Source: a bacterium
Lineage (GTDB): Bacteria; Zhuqueibacterota; Zhuqueibacteria; Residuimicrobiales; Oceaniaggregativiventaceae
Assembly (NCBI GenBank): GCA_029565675.1
Contig: JAKQNP010000014.1
Location: forward strand, 24,793 to 88,792
Length of the DNA: 64,000 nt
Reading direction: 5' to 3'
Part shown: positions 1 to 8,616 of the stretch, piece after piece
How positions within the stretch are numbered: position 1 is the first letter of the stretch
How the letters are laid out: every line of letters begins with the position of its first letter
Made by a program: the position numbers and the translations under genes
Notes under the pieces: generated by a model
What the model was told of the DNA's origin: nothing
Seen by the model: the letters and a program-made list of their open reading frames with translations, nothing else
The model's database searches: none

Positions 1-1
1 G

Positions 2-100
2 TCGCGCCAACTGGAACGGCTGGCCGATCACGCCACCAATATCGCTGAAGATGTCATCTTTTTAATCGAAGCGCGCATTGTCGCCCATCAAAAAAAATAA
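2..100 (+). CDS. phoU: PhoU-family phosphate regulator, C-terminal end (partial)
   Basis: This is an open frame running in from the left edge that encodes the last 32 residues of a protein. The peptide contains ERLADHATNIAEDVIFLIEA, the final helix signature of PhoU, in which the E/D residues bind metal. PhoU links the Pst phosphate transporter to the PhoR kinase and represses the Pho regulon when phosphate is plentiful. A PhoR-like kinase starts 43 bp downstream, which supports the call. Only the tail is visible, so whether the protein is intact cannot be judged. Confidence 0.8.
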   Translation, partial: SRQLERLADHATNIAEDVIFLIEARIVAHQKK

Positions 101-143
101 ATCGGCATAAATAGCGTTAGCCGTTCGATGGAGGAAAAGTCGA

Positions 144-1610
144 ATGTTCCACCCCTCGTTACGCGTAAAACTGACTCTGGTCCATCTCTTGCTGATCGCC
201 GCCTTGAGCCTGGCGGTCGGGATTTTTACTCTGGCAAGCATGCAACGTTTTTTCAAACAACGGCTTGCCCAAAATATGGAAACAGAGCTGCAACAAGTCC
301 ATTACCTGCTGCAGCATACAGCGCTCGGCAGCATCGCTGAGCCGATGCATTATCAGGAATTGAGCCGGTATGCGAACACCAGCCATTTTCGTCTGACCTT
401 GATCGACTCCAGCGGCGTCGTGCGCTTCGATTCGAAAATCAGCGTCGACTCGCTTGCCTTGGTCGATAATCACCGCAACCGCCTCGAAGTGCGCATGGCG
501 CTCAACGAAGGATTCGGCACGGACCAGCGTTTGAGCTCGACCTTGAACGAGCCGTTCTATTACGGTGCATTGCGCATCAAACACAACTACCTGCCGCAAA
601 CGAAAGGCGAAATGGTTCGTTTCATTCGCATCGCTTTGCCGCTCGCGGAAATCCAACGGCAGTTCCAAGACCTGCGCCGCCAGATTGTCATCGCCGGATT
701 GGCGGCATGGTTGTTGATCGGTTGTTTCAGCTTCTGGCTTGCCGGTCGGCTCTCCTACCCGATCCAAAAACTGGCTGCGGTTGCAGAAAAAGTCAGACGC
801 GGCGACCTGGAAGTCAATTTTCAACACCGCAGCCGCGATGAGCTGGGAGAACTCGCCGACCACCTCAATCAGATGCTCAACAAATTACGCCGGGACATGG
901 TGCAGCTTCGCAAGCTCGAACAGGTGCGCAGTCAATTCCTAGGCAATGTTTCCCACGAATTGCGCACGCCGGTTTTTACTCTGCTCGGTTATCTGGAAAC
1001 CTTGCTCCACAGCCATTTTGAAAATGCAGAACAGCAACAAGAATTCATTGGCAAAGCCTATCAACAATCGTCGCGATTGAACGATCTTCTCTCCGACCTG
1101 ATCGACATTTCCAGAATCGAATCGGGCGAGATGAAGATGGCCATTCGATCTTTTGATTTGCATGCTTTTCTGGCCAACCAGTGTGATGAACTGCAGAAAA
1201 AAGCGGAACAGCAACACATCGCTCTATCTTTCGCGAACGTTGAGGCCAAAAACCAGGTTTGGGTCAAAGGAGATCCGGAGCACCTCAGCCAGGTTATCAC
1301 CAATCTGGCGGAAAATGCCATCAAGTACAATGTTGAAAACGGCACAGTGGAGATCGGGTATCGCGAGGCCGGAGAAGGCGTGGAGGTCTATGTGCAGGAC
1401 ACCGGACGCGGTATACCGGAAAACCACCTGCCGCGCATTTTTGAACGTTTTTACCGGGTGGACAAAGAGCGCTCGCGCGCGGTCGGCGGCACGGGCCTGG
1501 GGTTGGCGATTGTCAAACACATCATCGAAGCGCACGGTGGACAGGTACAGGTGCAGAGCCAGGTGGGCAAAGGCTCGCGATTTTATTTTCATCTGAGCAG
1601 AGCAAAGTAA
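144..1610 (+). CDS. phoR: PhoR-like membrane sensor histidine kinase
   Basis: The 488-residue protein is a two-component sensor kinase. It has a membrane segment at about residues 10-32, a periplasmic domain to about 180, a second membrane segment at 181-200 and a HAMP linker at about 200-255. The phospho-acceptor box NVSHELRTP has His271. The ATPase domain shows the N box (NLAENAIKYN, about 387-396), DTGRGIP (about 419-425) and GGTGLGLAI (about 448-456). GGAGG precedes the ATG. The phoU tail immediately upstream suggests phosphate sensing. No response regulator is visible in the window, so the exact signal is inferred from context; a generic envelope-stress kinase is the alternative. Confidence 0.8.
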   Translation: MFHPSLRVKLTLVHLLLIAALSLAVGIFTLASMQRFFKQRLAQNMETELQQVHYLLQHTALGSIAEPMHYQELSRYANTSHFRLTLIDSSGVVRFDSKISVDSLALVDNHRNRLEVRMALNEGFGTDQRLSSTLNEPFYYGALRIKHNYLPQTKGEMVRFIRIALPLAEIQRQFQDLRRQIVIAGLAAWLLIGCFSFWLAGRLSYPIQKLAAVAEKVRRGDLEVNFQHRSRDELGELADHLNQMLNKLRRDMVQLRKLEQVRSQFLGNVSHELRTPVFTLLGYLETLLHSHFENAEQQQEFIGKAYQQSSRLNDLLSDLIDISRIESGEMKMAIRSFDLHAFLANQCDELQKKAEQQHIALSFANVEAKNQVWVKGDPEHLSQVITNLAENAIKYNVENGTVEIGYREAGEGVEVYVQDTGRGIPENHLPRIFERFYRVDKERSRAVGGTGLGLAIVKHIIEAHGGQVQVQSQVGKGSRFYFHLSRAK

Positions 1611-1678
1611 GGAATACAGCAGGGTTTGGCAAAAAGAGTTAAAAGGTAAAAAGTCAAAAGTTGAAGGTTTAAAGCTTA

Positions 1679-1732
1679 ATCCAGCGGAGCGCGATCGCCG
1701 AGTCCGCTTCTTTTGCGGACGAGGAAGCGCGC
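1679..1732. repeat. Dispersed GC-rich palindromic repeat, family C, copy 1
   Basis: This 54-bp segment matches 8141-8194 at 51 of 54 positions. It contains a hairpin with arms GTCCGC (1702-1707) and GCGGAC (1715-1720). The loop is where two of the three mismatches fall, while the stem is identical. A further inverted pair, GGCCCCGCT near 1752 and AGCGGGGCC near 1830, follows in this copy. It lies in the 555-bp gap between the kinase and the secreted protein. The rest of that gap is AT-rich and holds no convincing gene. Confidence 0.7.
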
Positions 1733-1973
1733 AGAGCTCCGCGCAGGATCCCGGCCCCGCTGCGCAACCAATCACATGCCAGATGATCTTGATCATTTGC
1801 ACCAAACATGCGCCTGGGCTTAAAAGCGGGGCCGGAGCCGGAGCGGCTCAATAAAATCCTCTACGAATCCGGCAGAATCATTGGAAAACACTCAAAATAT
1901 TTCTCGAACTAAAACCGAGAAACAAATTTCTCTGTACCTCCAAAACAGAGAAAAATCCTGCTGCAACAAAATC

Positions 1974-2003
1974 TTGCAATTTTGACAAATTCGATTGTAT
2001 ATT
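1974..2003 (+). promoter_or_regulatory. Possible promoter for the secreted protein gene
   Basis: TTGCAA at 1974-1979 and TATATT at 1998-2003 are separated by 18 bp, a sigma-70-like arrangement about 160 bp upstream of the gene starting at 2166. The surrounding DNA is AT-rich. The same hexamer pair with 17-bp spacing occurs before the RnfB gene. This is motif evidence only. Confidence 0.35.
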
Positions 2004-2165
2004 AAAGCAGGAAAACGCTTTTCGCGACCGGCATTGCCGATTGTGCAACAGATATTTGTCTGATCTTGGGGCATTATTGCTATTGTTATCAATTTTTCCA
2101 CCATTTCAACTCAACACAGGGTATGACTCATACAATCACGATAGTGTATAAATTAGGAGCTGGCG

Positions 2166-3281
2166 ATGAGCACAACAAAGCGTTTACCGGAGCTGAAATT
2201 CTGGTTGGCTGCTGTGTTGCTCGGGTGCATTTTGGCATCAACCACCGTTGCTGCGCCAACAGCCAAAAGAAACGCAGCTGCCAAGTCGGGTATCGTTCCT
2301 GACCCATTGGTTTTCGTCAAACAGGTCGAGCCCAATGAAAAAGCTTTCACCATCCTCGTTCCCAAAGGCTGGATCTGCGAAGGAGGCAGTTTTTTTGTGG
2401 ACGGCAACCAGGTCAATGGCTGGGCGAATTCAATCGAGACGAAATTCAATTATGTGGTCAAAAAAGATCAGGCCGGAACCGTCATGTTGCACTGGCTGCC
2501 CAATTACTACTATTGCGATGGTCGCTATTCAGTGACGAGACAATACGGAATGATGCAGGATGGGACCTATTACAATGGCATGATGGTCATGAACAGATAT
2601 CCCGCGCAGGATTTTTTGCTCTACATCGTGTTTCCACAATTGCGCCCGCAGGCTGCCGATGTAGAGGTGGTCGAAGTCACCCCGCTTCCGGAACTGGCGG
2701 CAAAGTGGAAACGTCAGGCGGTTCTGCCCAATCTGAACTATGATGCGGTTCTGGTCAAAGTGCGCTATACGGAAAACGGTGCCCAGTATCAAGAAGAGAT
2801 GAAGAGCGTCATTGAAGATTTTGGTGCCGACGGTCAGGGCATGTGGCAAAATCGCGAAACGTTCCTCTACCGGGCTCCGGCCACTCAATTCAAAGAATGG
2901 CAAGGCGTATGCAGCGCCATCTATTCATCCATCCATTTTGATCCGCAATGGGTGGCAGCCACCTCCAGAGCGGCCTCGCAGCGCATGCGAAACGCGCGTG
3001 CCACACAGGAGTATGTCAATCGCGTCGCCAATGAAATCGTCGACAATCGTCGACAGGTCAACGCAGAGATCCGCCATGAGGACTATTTGTTTCTCAGCGG
3101 GCAAAACGATTACGTCAACCCCTATACCAACGAAGTCGAGCAGCGCCCGGACGGCTGGAAATACCATTGGCAAAACGGCAACGGCGAAATCATCATGACC
3201 AACGATGATAGCTATGATCCCAACCGCGATCAGCACATTCGCAGAACCGATTACAAACGCAGCCAGGTGCGGCAGCGTTGA
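2166..3281 (+). CDS. Secreted protein of unknown function
   Basis: The 371-residue protein begins with a basic stretch and a hydrophobic segment (about residues 12-30) ending in STTVAA, which looks like a cleavable Sec signal peptide. The body is rich in Tyr, Trp and Asn and has a polar C-terminus with an Asp/Arg-rich tail. A near-ideal AGGAG lies 6 bp before the ATG. I do not recognise the family. The Trp/Tyr-rich C-terminal segment (DGWKYHWQNGNGEIIMTNDD) suggests an extracytoplasmic folded domain, but no catalytic motif is apparent. It appears to be a single-gene unit, convergent with the lipoprotein gene that ends at 3330. Confidence 0.7.
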   Translation: MSTTKRLPELKFWLAAVLLGCILASTTVAAPTAKRNAAAKSGIVPDPLVFVKQVEPNEKAFTILVPKGWICEGGSFFVDGNQVNGWANSIETKFNYVVKKDQAGTVMLHWLPNYYYCDGRYSVTRQYGMMQDGTYYNGMMVMNRYPAQDFLLYIVFPQLRPQAADVEVVEVTPLPELAAKWKRQAVLPNLNYDAVLVKVRYTENGAQYQEEMKSVIEDFGADGQGMWQNRETFLYRAPATQFKEWQGVCSAIYSSIHFDPQWVAATSRAASQRMRNARATQEYVNRVANEIVDNRRQVNAEIRHEDYLFLSGQNDYVNPYTNEVEQRPDGWKYHWQNGNGEIIMTNDDSYDPNRDQHIRRTDYKRSQVRQR

Positions 3282-3329
3282 GCGTAAGCCTGCAATCCAA
3301 TGCGGACGCCGAAAAGGATGAAAGTGTTC

Positions 3330-3791
3330 TCATTTGGCTCTGTGCACCAACACCCGCTCCACATCGTCGCGCCCCACAAATCGAATGTGCAGGATTTTTT
3401 TGCCGAGCACATAAGAGATCGAGTGATTGAGGTGATCGCCATATGCAACACTCGGTGCAGAGGGACCGCAGCTTTTTTCCGTGCAGCCGATGGCCATTGA
3501 AAGAGAGAATCCATCACCGATTTGATATTCACCCTCACAGGTGTTGCACGCATCCATGGCTTCGACTGTACCATCTGCCCTGAACCGGACCCAATAGGGC
3601 CATCCATCGTTCGCTTCCAGAAGAACAGAGCCGTTTGTCGCTGCAACTGCTTCGAGTTCCCATTTTGTATCGGTAAACTGTGGGTTGCTGTCGTCTTCAC
3701 CGACATTCACCCCGAAAAACTCACAGCCGGCTGGAAGCAAACAAATTACCAGCAGGAATTTTAAGAGATTTTGTTTCTTTTCATCACTCAT
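3330..3791 (-). CDS. META-domain (HslJ-like) lipoprotein
   Basis: A 153-residue protein with an N-terminal hydrophobic segment ending LLPAGC, a lipobox-like site with Pro at -3, so a lipid-anchored envelope protein is likely. The rest fits a META/HslJ domain: KWELEAV near the start, then DACNTCEGEYQIGDG, then a T-x-K-x-C element (GCTEKSCGP). META domains occur in heat-shock and motility-associated envelope proteins and have no known enzymatic activity. The start at 3791 is chosen because GGAG lies 7 bp upstream; the frame stays open further upstream, but that sequence is Arg/Cys-rich and unlike protein. It is downstream of, and probably read with, the alginate-lyase-like gene. Confidence 0.7.
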   Translation of the reverse strand: MSDEKKQNLLKFLLVICLLPAGCEFFGVNVGEDDSNPQFTDTKWELEAVAATNGSVLLEANDGWPYWVRFRADGTVEAMDACNTCEGEYQIGDGFSLSMAIGCTEKSCGPSAPSVAYGDHLNHSISYVLGKKILHIRFVGRDDVERVLVHRAK

Positions 3792-3864
3792 CGCACATCT
3801 CCGTCGATGCAAAGGAAAGTCTCGATAAGGTCGTGCTTTTTTTTTCTCAAGTCTGAATCGCTTT

Positions 3865-5484
3865 TTATTTCCTGCCGATCTCAGGATTTTTGGCAAGCCC
3901 ATAAAAAAACAAAGTGCTGAATCCGCGGTATTCGCCGTACCCTTCCGGCCGATAACCGGAGGCGTTGAGGACTTTCTCGGTGCAGGGCATATCGAGATCA
4001 AGACGTTGGTGATAATGGTTGAACATCGATTCCCAGATCGGCAAACGCAAACAATTGGTTTCAACTACCCTCTTTGCTGTGCCTTCGATGCCCTGCAAAA
4101 GCCGGTTGCTCTCAGCTGAATAGAGATCGAGACCCTGGTTCCAGGCCGTCTCGGCGAATCCCGCCAAAGCCCCGATGCCCATTTGCTCATGTCCCTGATC
4201 CCGCAGTGTCTCCTGCGTCGTACCGTCCGGCCGCACATAATAGGACATTCGGCCGTTGCCGACGCCGTGCAGATAATAATGCACCGCATGATCGAAGATC
4301 AAAGCATCATCCAGATAGATGCCCATCGAAATCAACCCCTGACCGATGAGGGCATCCCAGTTGCCATTATAAGCAGGGACAAAATCCCGCAACAACGGCC
4401 ATAAAACACTGCGAAGCCAGTGAGCAAAATTTTCCTGTTCCGCCGGCTGCCATCCCGAATTGCTGTATTTCAGCAGTTCGGCGGCATTGCAGAACTGGAT
4501 GCAAGCCGTCGCACCGGACAGTTTGGCATTTCCGCCGGTCAATGCTTTGTTGGTTTCTGACCAGGCATTGAGGATCTCGATTGCTTTTTCCGCAAACCGG
4601 CTGCTGTCGGTAAGCACCCACAACTGCGCATTGGAAAAAGCAGCTCGCGCATCGCGCGCCAGTTCGATATATCCTCTGCTCTTGCTGTAACCATAATAAC
4701 CGGAAAAGGTCAAGGTATCCATTGGCGTTGGCCGATAGTTGCTTTGTGCATTTTCGCTGCTCCGTGCCGCTGCAAAGGCCTCGCGCCAAGGCGAAGCGTC
4801 AAGGCTAATCTTTTCCCGGACAAAATCGATCTGCTCTTTGGTGATCAAAATACCTGGATGGGTGAACGAAGGTGGCGCGCAGGCTGGCGGGACCGTTTGT
4901 TGCAGAGTCAGGCCGCTGACCATAAATCGCGGTTTCAGATTGTCATAATCCTCCACACTGGCGAAAGAGAGTTCGGTGTCTTGTTGCTCAGCCGTAAAAC
5001 ACAGAGAGATATAATAATCGCCTTTTGCTGATTTTTGCGCAACATAATCGGTTAAATCTATTTCGTAGAGCTTGTACGGATCATCGATCGCCAAAGTGAA
5101 AAGAGGGGTTGAAGCGATTTCCGGCCGCTGATCCCAGGTGATCGTGGATTCGTCCCATTCGTGAAATAAAACTGGATAGACCGAAAGCGGACCAGGCGAA
5201 ACCACTTCCTTTGTCTGAATCCGCAACACTGCACTATCGATCCGGGAAAAACCGGGGATAAAAAATTTGAGATAGGCTATGGATTGCCCATGTGCAACCG
5301 TCAGTGTTTTGTCCTGGCCGAAATTTATCGAAGCCGCATTGCCGGCATTGACCGGTGCATCGTCGTTGGGTTCGACGCCGATCGAAACTTGTGCAGGCTT
5401 CCACATCTGGCGGTTGCGGTTGCAGGCACAAAACGCAGCCATCACTGCAATCAACAGAATGGTGGTTTGGATTGTTTTTTTCAT
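3865..5484 (-). CDS. Alginate-lyase-family lipoprotein with DNRLRE/CBM96-like module
   Basis: The 539-residue protein starts with a lipoprotein-like leader (ILLIAVMAAFCAC). The first part (about residues 30-190) resembles the DNRLRE/CBM96 carbohydrate-associated beta-sandwich: FGQDKTLTV, then YLKFFIP, then HEWDESTITWDQRP. The second part (about 230-470) is an alginate-lyase-type alpha/alpha toroid with GNWDALIGQGLISMGIYLDD and the conserved RDQGHEQMG. Such enzymes cleave uronate polysaccharides by beta-elimination; substrate specificity cannot be read here. The start at 5484 is preferred because the longer frame would overlap the transporter gene ending at 5546. The neighbouring unknown lipoprotein at 6546-7874 may act on the same glycan. 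Confidence 0.75.
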   Translation of the reverse strand: MKKTIQTTILLIAVMAAFCACNRNRQMWKPAQVSIGVEPNDDAPVNAGNAASINFGQDKTLTVAHGQSIAYLKFFIPGFSRIDSAVLRIQTKEVVSPGPLSVYPVLFHEWDESTITWDQRPEIASTPLFTLAIDDPYKLYEIDLTDYVAQKSAKGDYYISLCFTAEQQDTELSFASVEDYDNLKPRFMVSGLTLQQTVPPACAPPSFTHPGILITKEQIDFVREKISLDASPWREAFAAARSSENAQSNYRPTPMDTLTFSGYYGYSKSRGYIELARDARAAFSNAQLWVLTDSSRFAEKAIEILNAWSETNKALTGGNAKLSGATACIQFCNAAELLKYSNSGWQPAEQENFAHWLRSVLWPLLRDFVPAYNGNWDALIGQGLISMGIYLDDALIFDHAVHYYLHGVGNGRMSYYVRPDGTTQETLRDQGHEQMGIGALAGFAETAWNQGLDLYSAESNRLLQGIEGTAKRVVETNCLRLPIWESMFNHYHQRLDLDMPCTEKVLNASGYRPEGYGEYRGFSTLFFYGLAKNPEIGRK

Positions 5485-5545
5485 CTGAATACTCTTTGGT
5501 TTAAATTGAAGGTTGATCGCCATCACATAGTGTACGAGTTCAGAT

Positions 5546-6352
5546 TCAAGCAAAAAGAACCAGGCTCAGAGCCATAACCATCATACCTGCGATCAAGCCG
5601 GCGATGGAAACGTGGTGTTTGCCATATTCTTCAGCTGTCGGCAGCAATTCATCTAGTGAAATATAAACCATGATGCCGGCGACAGCGGCAAAGACCACTC
5701 CAAATGTCGCTTCGCTGAAGAATTGTTTCAGAAGGAAAAAACCAACCACAGCACCGACCGGTTCTGCAAAACCGGAAAGGAAAGAATAGAAAAACGCCCG
5801 CTTTTTGCTTCCTGTTGCATAGTAAATGGGGACAGAAACGGCAATACCTTCCGGTATATTGTGGATCGCTACAGCGACAGCAATGCTGATACCCATTGCC
5901 GGATTCTGCAAAGCTCCGATGAAGGTCGCCAACCCCTCAGGAAAATTGTGAATGGCGATCGCCAACGCCGAAAAAACGCCCATGCGCATCAATTTGTTTT
6001 TCCTGTCTTGTTCGAATGCATCGCTTTTGATAACTTTCACCTCGTGTGGATTCTCGAACGATGGGACCATTTTATCGATGAGGGCAATGACACCCATGCC
6101 AACAAAGTAGGCGAGTACGGTGATCCAATACCCCTGTTTGGTGCCATAGATCACGACCAGAGAATCTTTGGCTTTGGCAAAGATCTCAACCAATGAAACA
6201 TAGATCATCACGCCGGCTGAAAATCCCAAAGCTCCGGCAAGAAATTTGTGATTAAAGCTTTTCGAGAAAAATGCCATCACGCTGCCGACTCCTGTAGACA
6301 AGCCGGCAAATACGGTCAGTGCAAAAGCAAAGAGAAAGCTGTTTTCCTCCAT
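5546..6352 (-). CDS. zupT: ZIP-family divalent metal transporter (ZupT-like)
   Basis: A 268-residue polytopic membrane protein with about eight hydrophobic segments and the two ZIP signatures, HNFPEG at about 135-140 and HNIPEG at about 164-169, which form the binuclear metal site. ZIP proteins import Zn(II), Fe(II) or Mn(II) into the cytoplasm. Length and motif order match bacterial ZupT. The acidic/basic loop near residues 100-122 is the usual cytoplasmic loop. It lies between two polysaccharide-related genes without obvious functional linkage. GAGGAG precedes the start at a rather long 11-bp spacing. Confidence 0.88.
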   Translation of the reverse strand: MEENSFLFAFALTVFAGLSTGVGSVMAFFSKSFNHKFLAGALGFSAGVMIYVSLVEIFAKAKDSLVVIYGTKQGYWITVLAYFVGMGVIALIDKMVPSFENPHEVKVIKSDAFEQDRKNKLMRMGVFSALAIAIHNFPEGLATFIGALQNPAMGISIAVAVAIHNIPEGIAVSVPIYYATGSKKRAFFYSFLSGFAEPVGAVVGFFLLKQFFSEATFGVVFAAVAGIMVYISLDELLPTAEEYGKHHVSIAGLIAGMMVMALSLVLFA

Positions 6353-6480
6353 TAGAATTGACTCCTCTGTTCAGGCAAATTCAGTAACGCCTTTGCTCCA
6401 ACCATACGATCGTTTTGTTTGTCCAATTAACAAGGTGCAAATCTACTCGGATGCGGTGGTGTTCAACCCTTTGCCCAAAT

Positions 6481-6503
6481 AAAAAACGGCCTGGGCGACA
6501 GGT
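6481..6503 (-). terminator. Weak intrinsic terminator after the unknown lipoprotein gene
   Basis: On the minus strand a short CCTG/CAGG stem with a 5-nt loop is followed by CCG and six T residues, about 45 bp past the stop at 6546. The stem is short, so the call is tentative. Confidence 0.35.
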
Positions 6504-6545
6504 GTGGCAAGGGTGGTTCTGCAGCAGCGGATCAGAAACCCGCCC

Positions 6546-7874
6546 CTATTCGATCATCGATGTTGCCAGCAAATGATTCGCCAACACGATGCCGATCGGC
6601 GCATTGGTCCAGCCGCTGTAGATGCTGCCGGCGCCGCCCTCGATGCGATCACCGCCGCCCCAGCTTCTGGTTTGCATGTTGTACATGCCGCGCCAGCAGC
6701 CGCGAAAAGCCAGAGAAGAACTTGTATCCTGGATGTCGATCACCAAATTCAGCAACTTTTGATAAGCCTCCTGAAATTGCGGCCGTTCGGAAACCGCCAG
6801 CAAATTCTGAAACGCGAGCAAACTCCAATTGACCGTATAAATCATGTCGACAAAATGGGGCCCGATCGGCGCCTCATAGTGTTCGGCGGGTATGTTGCCG
6901 TACACGGGATCCATTTTGGCGACGAGACGATCGGCGAACGTTTCAGCGACCGTCAGGAAAAGCGTGTTTTTGGGAAAGACTTTGGCACAAGTCGATGCAC
7001 CGATCACGGCATAGGCGCATTCACTGGCGTTGAAACGCTCGACGTTTTTTTCGAGATAGATATGATATCGTTGCACGACAGCCTCGACCGGAACATCTGT
7101 GAGCAGTCCGGCGCGCCAGGAAAATGCCAATGCCGCACAGGCAAGGGATCCCCAATGCGGCAGCCAGATGTTGCCCTGCCAGATCCCATGCGGATCAACA
7201 CAATCGCCCTGGCCCTCTTTTCCCGCCAAAAGGGTGCGGTTAAAACCCTCGAAAAAGCAAAGGCTCAGCTGTTCGGCATAGTGACGCATGTTGAAGCGAT
7301 GGGCGATTTCCGGAAATCGCTGTTCGATAATTAGGGGAACGATCAAATTCCACGAATGGTCGTCGAACCAGAGATAGAGATCCTTGCGAATATTCGACCA
7401 GTTCCAGGTTCCGACCAGAGTATCCGGATGCCAACGTGTCAACAAGGCGCTGCGGCAGTAGAGATATTCCAAAATATTTTCGGCAGTGGTCGATGGTTCC
7501 AGATCGAGTTCCCTGGCAAGCAGAAACAAGAGCGCGGTTTGAAAATTGCAGTCCGGCCGTCTCGCTTCGATCACGGTCCAGTCCTTGTAGTTTGTCCATG
7601 AATTGAAAGACTGCAAAAGAGCGGACAAGGATTCCTGGTCTGGCGGGACAAAAATCCGCTCTGCGACACCCCATCGCCCGTCATTCGGAAGCATGATGGA
7701 TGAATTTTTGAACCAGGAGAGGTTATGCTGCAAGGCGGTGCGGGCGCGATCGGTTTGGTGAAGCGGGTGCATTGTTGATTCAGAACCATTCGACCGGCAG
7801 GCGAGCCACAATGCAGCTGCGGCGCACAAGAAGAAGAGCATTCCTGACAGGCGGCGCGGGCAAGGATCGATCAT
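6546..7874 (-). CDS. Lipoprotein of unknown function, possible alpha/alpha-toroid glycan enzyme
   Basis: The 442-residue protein has a clear lipobox (ALWLAC, Cys26), so it is probably anchored in the envelope. The mature part is Trp- and His-rich, with repeating helix-like segments such as GTWNWSNIRKDLYLWFDDHSW, GIWQGNIWLPHWGSLA and, near the end, GGGDRIEGGAGSIYSGWTNA. That pattern recalls six-hairpin glycosidase or polysaccharide-lyase toroids, but I cannot assign a family or catalytic residues. AAGGAAG lies just upstream of the first ATG. The nearby alginate-lyase-like gene supports a role in polysaccharide metabolism; this is inference from context. Confidence 0.65.
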   Translation of the reverse strand: MIDPCPRRLSGMLFFLCAAAALWLACRSNGSESTMHPLHQTDRARTALQHNLSWFKNSSIMLPNDGRWGVAERIFVPPDQESLSALLQSFNSWTNYKDWTVIEARRPDCNFQTALLFLLARELDLEPSTTAENILEYLYCRSALLTRWHPDTLVGTWNWSNIRKDLYLWFDDHSWNLIVPLIIEQRFPEIAHRFNMRHYAEQLSLCFFEGFNRTLLAGKEGQGDCVDPHGIWQGNIWLPHWGSLACAALAFSWRAGLLTDVPVEAVVQRYHIYLEKNVERFNASECAYAVIGASTCAKVFPKNTLFLTVAETFADRLVAKMDPVYGNIPAEHYEAPIGPHFVDMIYTVNWSLLAFQNLLAVSERPQFQEAYQKLLNLVIDIQDTSSSLAFRGCWRGMYNMQTRSWGGGDRIEGGAGSIYSGWTNAPIGIVLANHLLATSMIE

Positions 7875-8140
7875 TGTGCTTCCTTTCAGAAAATGGGTGA
7901 TTGTTATCCAGCAACTACAGTATAAGAAATCATCAGATAAATTGCATCACTATTCTGGCATCGACAGGCGAATACTGTCACCACCAACAACAGAAAAACA
8001 GGATAAAATGCCCATCAATACGATAGAGGCTGCAGAACGGGAGCAAAGAATAACGGCGCTCTCTCCATCTGGATCTGGTGTTCCATACTCAGGTTGGATT
8101 GTTTTCGCCCCCGCGGGGATGAAAAGAGTTTCTCTCCAAA

Positions 8141-8194
8141 ATCCAGCGAAGCGCGATCGCCGAGTCCGCTGCTCTTGCGGACGAGGAAGCGCGC
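8141..8194. repeat. Dispersed GC-rich palindromic repeat, family C, copy 2
   Basis: Second copy of the element at 1679-1732, in the same orientation, with 51 of 54 identical positions. The hairpin arms GTCCGC (8164-8169) and GCGGAC (8177-8182) are unchanged. Beyond the 54-bp core the two copies share only patches, such as GGATCC and GCCGGAGCGG. It lies in the long gene-free interval after 7874. Confidence 0.7.
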
Positions 8195-8366
8195 GGGCCC
8201 GCGGAGGATCCGGAACCGCTGACATTGCATACGGAAGTTGTCCTTGTCATCCCCTGCGATCAACCATCAAGGCCCCAATGCGGGGACGAAGCCGGAGCGG
8301 ACTTAAAACAACAATTTTTACAAAACCGAGACAATCTGGGAAGACAGGAAAATTTAGCGGGAAAAC

Positions 8367-8400
8367 CAAAAAAAGGCCGCAAAACTGACGTCCTGCGGCC
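8367..8400 (-). terminator. Intrinsic terminator (minus strand)
   Basis: GGCCGC (8375-8380) pairs with GCGGCC (8395-8400) around a 14-nt loop. On the minus strand the stem is followed by seven T residues (8368-8374). It is the second minus-strand terminator downstream of the tRNA gene and could act as a back-up. Confidence 0.6.
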
Positions 8401-8432
8401 AATACAACCCGGGATTCAACAAATATCAAGAA

Positions 8433-8464
8433 CTCAAAGTGAGCTAGTTTTGAGCTCTTTTTTT
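8433..8464 (+). terminator. Plus-strand intrinsic terminator with no obvious gene
   Basis: The hairpin can form as GAGCT/AGCTC (8441-8445 with 8453-8457) or as CTCAAA/TTTGAG, and is followed on the plus strand by seven T residues (8458-8464). No plus-strand gene precedes it within the gap from 7875, so it may end a small untranslated transcript. Confidence 0.5.
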
Positions 8465-8477
8465 AGTTCAAATTCGC

Positions 8478-8511
8478 AAAAAAAGGGCTTCTGCTGATCA
8501 GACAGAGCCCT
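8478..8511 (-). terminator. Terminator of the tRNA-Pro transcript
   Basis: On the minus strand, AGGGCT and AGCCCT form the base of a hairpin whose top contains the self-complementary CTGATCAG. Seven T residues follow (8478-8484). It sits 18 bp after the tRNA 3' end. Confidence 0.75.
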
Positions 8512-8528
8512 AACTCGTTGTTTTTTAG

Positions 8529-8603
8529 TCGAGGCGGGGAGATTTGAACTCCCGACCCCTTGACCCCCAGTCAAGTGCGCTAACCGGACTGCGCTACGCC
8601 TCG
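8529..8603 (-). tRNA. tRNA-Pro (anticodon GGG)
   Basis: Read on the minus strand, a full cloverleaf is present. The acceptor stem is CGAGGCG (8597-8603) with CGCCTCG (8530-8536). The D stem is GCGC/GCGC, the anticodon stem CTTGA/TCAAG with loop CTGGGGG, and the T arm contains GTTCAAATC. The anticodon is GGG, decoding Pro CCC/CCU. The C1-G72 pair and A73 discriminator are identity elements of bacterial tRNA-Pro. CCA is not encoded. The gene sits at the downstream end of a tandem array of partial copies of its own 5' half. Confidence 0.95.
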
Positions 8604-8616
8604 CGATTGATTTTTT

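Noticed and set aside
1674..1855. Minus-strand ORFs through the family C repeat with similar Arg-rich peptides in both copies.
   Set aside because: The shared peptide simply reflects the shared repeat DNA; neither has a ribosome site.
7876..8388. A 170-codon plus-strand ORF after the lipoprotein gene.
   Set aside because: It runs through the family C repeat and a terminator stem, has biased Arg/Ser composition and no ribosome site.
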